DNA from: Bacillota bacterium
GTDB lineage: Bacteria; Bacillota; Clostridia; Acetivibrionales; DSM-1351
Assembly (NCBI GenBank): GCA_023398105.1
Contig: JAEWST010000026.1
Location: 1 to 64,000, forward strand
Length of the DNA stretch: 64,000 bases
Direction of reading: 5' to 3'
Numbering within the stretch: the stretch's first letter is position 1; every line of letters begins with the position of its first letter. Under the pieces are notes generated by a model, which saw only the letters and a list, made by a program, of their open reading frames with translations, had not been told where the DNA came from and ran no database searches. The position numbers and the translations under genes are program-made. Positions 60,122-64,000 of the stretch are shown piece after piece.

Positions 60122-60913
60122 ATGAAAATTTTTTTACATGAGTTAAAGGGAAATATAAAATCGCTTGTTTTTTGGTCAATAGGTATGGCTTTTCTTATTG
60201 CATTGGGTGTTGGTAAGTTTTCAGGAATTGATAGTGCTGGACAGTCAATAAATGAATTAGTGGCTTCAATGCCAAAATCTATACAGGCTTTGTTTGGCTT
60301 TGAAGGCTTTGATATTTCAACAGCAATAGGTTTTTATGGTGTACTTTTTGTTTATATCCTTCTTTCTGCTTCTTTACATGCAACAGTTTTAGGCGCAGGG
60401 ATTATATCAAAAGAAGAGAGAGATAGAACCTTTGAATTTTTATATGTAAGACCTGTTTCTAGAACTAGGATAATAACAGAAAAGTTTCTAGCTGCTATTT
60501 GTAATATTTTTATCTTGAATATTGTAGCTATATTGGTTTCTATAGGTGTATTAGAAAAAGTGTCAAAAGAGAATATTACAAAGGACATTTTATTACTTAT
60601 GTTTGGAATGTTTATAATGCAGCTACTATTCATTTCTATTGGTATGGTAGTATCTGTAATTGTTAAAAATAGTAAATCAGCAACAGGGATAGCTTCTGTG
60701 GTTGTAATAATAACATATTTGCTTTCCGTTATTTCAGATTTAAATGAAAAGTTGGCTTTTGTAAGGTTTTTTACACCATTTAAGTACTTTGGAGCAAAAA
60801 CTGTAATGGATATTGGGATTAGTTTAACCTATTCAATTATATCAGTAGCAGTTATTTTTGTAGCACTATGTGCAGCTTGGGTTTTCCATAATAGAAGAGA
60901 CCTGACAGTTTAA
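60122..60913 (+). CDS. ABC-2 type permease, second
   Basis: This is a 263-residue membrane protein with six helices. SKEERDRTFEFLYVRPVSRTRIITEKFLAA parallels the coupling stretch of the first permease. The start region GGCGTGGGAGGTTAGTATG is the same as that of the ATPase gene, which suggests the signal was copied with the repeat. Substrate unknown; peptides or drugs are possible. Confidence 0.88.
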   Translation: MKIFLHELKGNIKSLVFWSIGMAFLIALGVGKFSGIDSAGQSINELVASMPKSIQALFGFEGFDISTAIGFYGVLFVYILLSASLHATVLGAGIISKEERDRTFEFLYVRPVSRTRIITEKFLAAICNIFILNIVAILVSIGVLEKVSKENITKDILLLMFGMFIMQLLFISIGMVVSVIVKNSKSATGIASVVVIITYLLSVISDLNEKLAFVRFFTPFKYFGAKTVMDIGISLTYSIISVAVIFVALCAAWVFHNRRDLTV

Positions 60914-60967
60914 ATGGGGCACCTGATTTTTCAATTTGGAAAGCAAAACAGTGAAGGGAATAAATGT

Positions 60968-62332
60968 ATGGATTATAAACTAAAAGAAGATATATATAGA
61001 AATATAGATGTTTCTGTACAGCGTTTATCACAGGCACTACAATACAAGACTATCTCTTATGAAAATGTGGATTTGGTAGACAGACTGGAATTTTTGAGGT
61101 TTCATGAATTTATTGAAAAATCCTTTCCCAAGGTTCATAAAGAGCTTATAAAAGAAACAATTAATGATTTGGGTATTCTGTTTAAGTGGGAGGGTGCTGA
61201 GAAATATCAGGACTCAATTCTTCTTATGGCTCATATGGATGTAGTACCAGTGGGAAAAGATACTGAAAATGAGTGGTGTTTTGAGCCGTTTTCAGGAAAA
61301 ATATCAGAGGGTTATGTGTGGGGACGCGGAGCACTTGATATGAAAAGTCAGCTTATGGGAATTCTTGAAGCTGTAGAAGAGCTAATAGAGAAAGGCTTTA
61401 AGCCTAGAAGAACTATTTATTTAGCCTTTGGACATGATGAAGAGGTGGGTGGGTATTTAGGTAACGCTCAGATGGCTTCTTATCTCCAAGCAAAGGGAAT
61501 AAAGCTATCTATGGTATTAGATGAAGGCGGCTTTATTATTAAAAATGCTATAGCTGATATGAGTTGTCCTGCTACACTAATTGGAATAGCTGAAAAGGGT
61601 ATGACTACCCTTGAGTTATTTGCCGAAGGTGAAGGGGGTCATTCTTCTATGCCACCTAATAGCACTGCTATTGGAAAGTTGGCAAAAGCTGTATGCATAT
61701 TGGAAAAGAAACAGTTTAAGGCTAATTTTAACAGCATTTTAAAGGAGTTTTTTAAGGCAATAGCTCCTAAAATGCCTTTGACTAAGAGGATTATTTTTTC
61801 TAATATATGGCTTTTTAAGCCTATTATAATAAAAATTCTTTTGAGCTCTCCGAAAACTAATGCTTTAGTAAGAACAACCACTGCTTTTACAGTGATTGAA
61901 GGCGGCGTCAAGATGAATATACTTCCTCAGCAGGCTAAAGCTGTAGCAAATTTTAGGTTAATGCCTGGAGAAACTACTGATAGTGTTAAAGAAAGGGTTG
62001 AAGAAATATTAAAAAAACTTGACATAAAAGTAAGAGTAAAGGATGTATGTTTTAACCCTTCAAAAATATATGATACAACATCAAATGAGTTTATATTAAT
62101 GCGTAAGACAATAGCTACAGTTTTTCCTGAAAGTGTTGTAGCACCATATCTGACTGTGGGTTCGACAGATTCCAGATATTATCAGAAAATTGCAAATCAG
62201 ATATATAGGTTATGCCCAATAGAAATTGATTCAGAAGATTTAGAGAGAGTTCATGGAGTAAATGAAAGAATTAGTGTTGAAGGCTATAAGAAGTTGATTA
62301 AATACTTCTATTTGCTCATAGAAAGCCTTTAG
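60968..62332 (+). CDS. M20 family metallopeptidase (carboxypeptidase S-like)
   Basis: This is a two-zinc exopeptidase or amidohydrolase with 454 residues. LMAHMDVVPVG, WGRGALDMKSQLMG and FGHDEEVGG give the metal and catalytic residues. GEGGHSSMPP opens the dimerisation domain, and ERVHGVNERIS ends the metal set. The ATG at 60968 follows GAAGGGA and fits relatives better than ATG 60914. No signal peptide is visible, so it is probably cytoplasmic. The substrate is unknown. Confidence 0.85.
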   Translation: MDYKLKEDIYRNIDVSVQRLSQALQYKTISYENVDLVDRLEFLRFHEFIEKSFPKVHKELIKETINDLGILFKWEGAEKYQDSILLMAHMDVVPVGKDTENEWCFEPFSGKISEGYVWGRGALDMKSQLMGILEAVEELIEKGFKPRRTIYLAFGHDEEVGGYLGNAQMASYLQAKGIKLSMVLDEGGFIIKNAIADMSCPATLIGIAEKGMTTLELFAEGEGGHSSMPPNSTAIGKLAKAVCILEKKQFKANFNSILKEFFKAIAPKMPLTKRIIFSNIWLFKPIIIKILLSSPKTNALVRTTTAFTVIEGGVKMNILPQQAKAVANFRLMPGETTDSVKERVEEILKKLDIKVRVKDVCFNPSKIYDTTSNEFILMRKTIATVFPESVVAPYLTVGSTDSRYYQKIANQIYRLCPIEIDSEDLERVHGVNERISVEGYKKLIKYFYLLIESL

Positions 62333-62342
62333 AGTACATAAA

Positions 62343-62400
62343 TATAACGAGGCAAGAAAATGTCCCCCACTTCTATAAGTGGCGGGTACCACTTTGGTTA
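62343..62400 (+). repeat. Family 1 element, short form, copy K
   Basis: TATAACGAGGCAAGAAAATG, the CCACTTCTATAAGTGG hairpin and GGTACCACTTTGGTTA are present. The right end has lost its final TTATAA. It lies 10 bp after the M20 peptidase gene. Confidence 0.85.
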
Positions 62401-62430
62401 AGTATTATAACTGACAGAATATCTAGCTAT

Positions 62431-62463
62431 AAAAAAGAAACGATGAAATATCGTTTCTTTTTA
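62431..62463. terminator. Bidirectional terminator
   Basis: AAAAGAAACGAT at 62433-62444 pairs perfectly with ATCGTTTCTTTT at 62450-62461, with A and T runs on both sides. It lies between the M20 gene and the convergent glnN. Confidence 0.9.
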
Positions 62464-62534
62464 TGATTTCAAGCTAAACTAAATAGTTTTATAAGTTATT
62501 AACCTTATTTAATATTACCTGTTACTATTTAAAG

Positions 62535-64000
62535 TTATACATTAAATAAAATGTCTGCATAGGTTGGGAATGGCCATATCTTGTAATCAACAATACATTC
62601 AAGCTTGTCTGCTACAACTCTTAAATTACTCATTTGAGTAAAAACCACATCCTTATAGTACACAGCTTGTGCATAGGAACTTTCATGCTTTTCTTGAGCG
62701 TTGCTTAACTTAGCTTCAAGATCTGATATATCTTTTTTTAGCTGACAAGTTAAATTGGTAATCTCTTTTAGCAACTCAACATTTGCAGTAATATCAGCGT
62801 CTATGCCACAGCTCTTAATTTGATTTATAGAGTTTGCAACATCGGCAGAAAATTTAATTACAGCAGGAAGAATCTGTCGCTTTGACATTTCCAGCATTGT
62901 TAATGCTTCTATATTAATAGTCTTAATATACTTTTCAAGGGATATTTCATATCGTGAGTTCATTTCATTACGATTGAAAACCTTGTGTTTTTCCATAACA
63001 TCCATATTTTTTTCTACATGGAGACTTGTAATTGCGTCAACATAGCTCTTGAGGTTTGGAAGTCCTCTTTTTTCAGCTTCTGCAATCCATTCATCTGAAT
63101 AGCCGTTACCATTGAAAATTACTTTGCTATTTTGCTCATAAACATCTTTTATTATTGCATTTACCTCTGTATTAAAATCTTTAGCATTTTCTAATCTATT
63201 AGCAAATTGCTCTAAAACCTCAGAAACTATGGTGTTTAAGAAGAAGTTTGGTGAAGCAATAGAGGCAGATGAGCCAACCATTCTGAATTCAAATTTGTTT
63301 CCAGTAAAGGCAAATGGGGAGGTTCTGTTTCTATCGGTGGAATCCTGACGAAAAGCTGGTAAAGTTGTGACACCAACCTTTAATTTGCCGAAAACACTTG
63401 AAGAGCAATCTTCGCCACATGCAATATGCTCAAGTATTGATGTTAGTTCATCACCAAGGAATATGGAAATTATTGCAGGAGGAGCCTCGTTTGCACCTAG
63501 ACGGTGATCGTTTCCAGGATTTGCACCAGCTAACCTCAATAAGTCTGCATATTCGTCTACGGCTTTAATTACTGCACACAGGAAAATAAGGAACTGAGCG
63601 TTTTCATGTGGTGTTTTACCAGGCTCTAACAGATTTTGACCGTCATTTGTTGAAAGTGACCAGTTATTGTGCTTTCCTGAACCATTAACACCTGCAAATG
63701 GCTTTTCATGAAGCAAACAGACCAAACCATGCTTTAAGGCAGTTGTCTTCATTATCTCCATTGTAAGCTGATTGTGATCAGTAGCAATATTAGCAGTGGT
63801 AAATATAGGTGCAAGTTCATGCTGAGCAGGAGCAACTTCATTATGTTCAGTTTTAGCTGATATACCAAGCTTCCAAAGCTCATCATCCAAATCCTTCATA
63901 AAAGCTGATATTCTTGGCTTAATACTACCATAGTAATGATCGTCCATTTCCTGACCCTTTGGAGCCATTGAACCAAAAAGAGTACGACCTGTAAATATTA
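62535..64000 (-). CDS. glnN: Glutamine synthetase type III, C-terminal part (partial)
   Basis: This enzyme makes glutamine from glutamate, ammonia and ATP. The frame stays open to the window edge, so the N-terminal third is missing. It contains TLFGSMAPKGQEMDDHYYG, AKTEHNEVAPAQHELAP, AGVNGSGKHNNWS, NPGNDHRLGANEAPPAII and a long helical C-terminus, all typical of the dodecameric GSIII class. About 487 of roughly 700 residues are visible. No regulatory gene is visible. Confidence 0.95.
   Translation of the reverse strand, partial: IFTGRTLFGSMAPKGQEMDDHYYGSIKPRISAFMKDLDDELWKLGISAKTEHNEVAPAQHELAPIFTTANIATDHNQLTMEIMKTTALKHGLVCLLHEKPFAGVNGSGKHNNWSLSTNDGQNLLEPGKTPHENAQFLIFLCAVIKAVDEYADLLRLAGANPGNDHRLGANEAPPAIISIFLGDELTSILEHIACGEDCSSSVFGKLKVGVTTLPAFRQDSTDRNRTSPFAFTGNKFEFRMVGSSASIASPNFFLNTIVSEVLEQFANRLENAKDFNTEVNAIIKDVYEQNSKVIFNGNGYSDEWIAEAEKRGLPNLKSYVDAITSLHVEKNMDVMEKHKVFNRNEMNSRYEISLEKYIKTINIEALTMLEMSKRQILPAVIKFSADVANSINQIKSCGIDADITANVELLKEITNLTCQLKKDISDLEAKLSNAQEKHESSYAQAVYYKDVVFTQMSNLRVVADKLECIVDYKIWPFPTYADILFNV

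Overview
This window comes from a low-GC, spore-forming, anaerobic member of the Clostridia. The evidence is very AT-rich DNA, frequent TTG and GTG starts behind strong GGAGG-type ribosome sites, a gerA-type germination operon, YqfC/YqfD and Spo0E-like sporulation proteins, ferredoxins with a 2-oxoacid:ferredoxin oxidoreductase, and a type III glutamine synthetase. I cannot fix the genus.

Layout. 1-10.3 kb is a monoderm Tad (tight adherence, type IVc) pilus locus: CpaF ATPase, TadB, TadC, Flp pilin, two TadE/G-like pseudopilins, a DUF5702 protein, two separate A24 prepilin peptidases and an FHA-domain protein. 10.4-16 kb is a run of small accessory genes: a cytoplasmic-looking zinc phospholipase C-like protein, YjbQ, a lipoprotein, a VanW-like protein, YcxB- and DUF975-type membrane proteins, DUF3788 and a short dcd (dCTP deaminase) remnant. 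16.4-20.2 kb is a cell-wall block: a 3D-domain protein, a c-di-AMP (ydaO/yuaA) riboswitch with terminator ahead of dapB, and a convergent DacF-like protein in which all three active-site motifs are altered. 20.7-25.1 kb is a gerA-type operon ending in an unlisted 55-residue membrane protein. 25.7-28.1 kb encodes a STAND-type ATPase with 48-residue TPR units, followed by tRNA-Trp on the minus strand. 28.6-40.1 kb holds two DUF881 genes, a PdaA-like deacetylase and the conserved yqfC-yqfD-phoH-pgpH-ybeY-dgkA-cdd-era-yqzL-recO run. 40.2-52.4 kb has cardiolipin synthase, a heterodimeric ABC exporter, a coiled-coil J-like protein, RlmI-type methyltransferase, DUF896, CheW, YchF, an unlisted Spo0E-like gene, an XRE regulator between long inverted repeats, a TM2 protein and a ferredoxin. 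53-57.8 kb has TcdA, a MinD-like ATPase and the four-subunit oxidoreductase. 58.1-64 kb has an ABC-2 type exporter, an M20 peptidase and a partial glnN.

Dispersed small elements. At least four families of short structured repeats lie between the genes. Family 1 is a 156-bp element with TTATAACG-type ends; it has 12 full or internally deleted copies here and no transposase in the window. Family 2 is about 60 bp with ends resembling ACTCAACTTTC. Family 3 contains a hairpin with a compensatory base change and supplies the ribosome-binding sequence of a downstream gene. Family 4 is about 89 bp with TATACTAAT ends. Several full copies sit just upstream of a start codon or directly after a stop codon.

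Links between genes. The Tad genes form one machine with its own peptidases. The riboswitch senses c-di-AMP, and the window also encodes PgpH, a c-di-AMP phosphodiesterase, so a signal and one of its degraders are both present. dapB, the 3D protein, the DacF-like protein and PdaA all concern peptidoglycan or the spore cortex. All assignments rest on reading motifs by eye; no database search was run.
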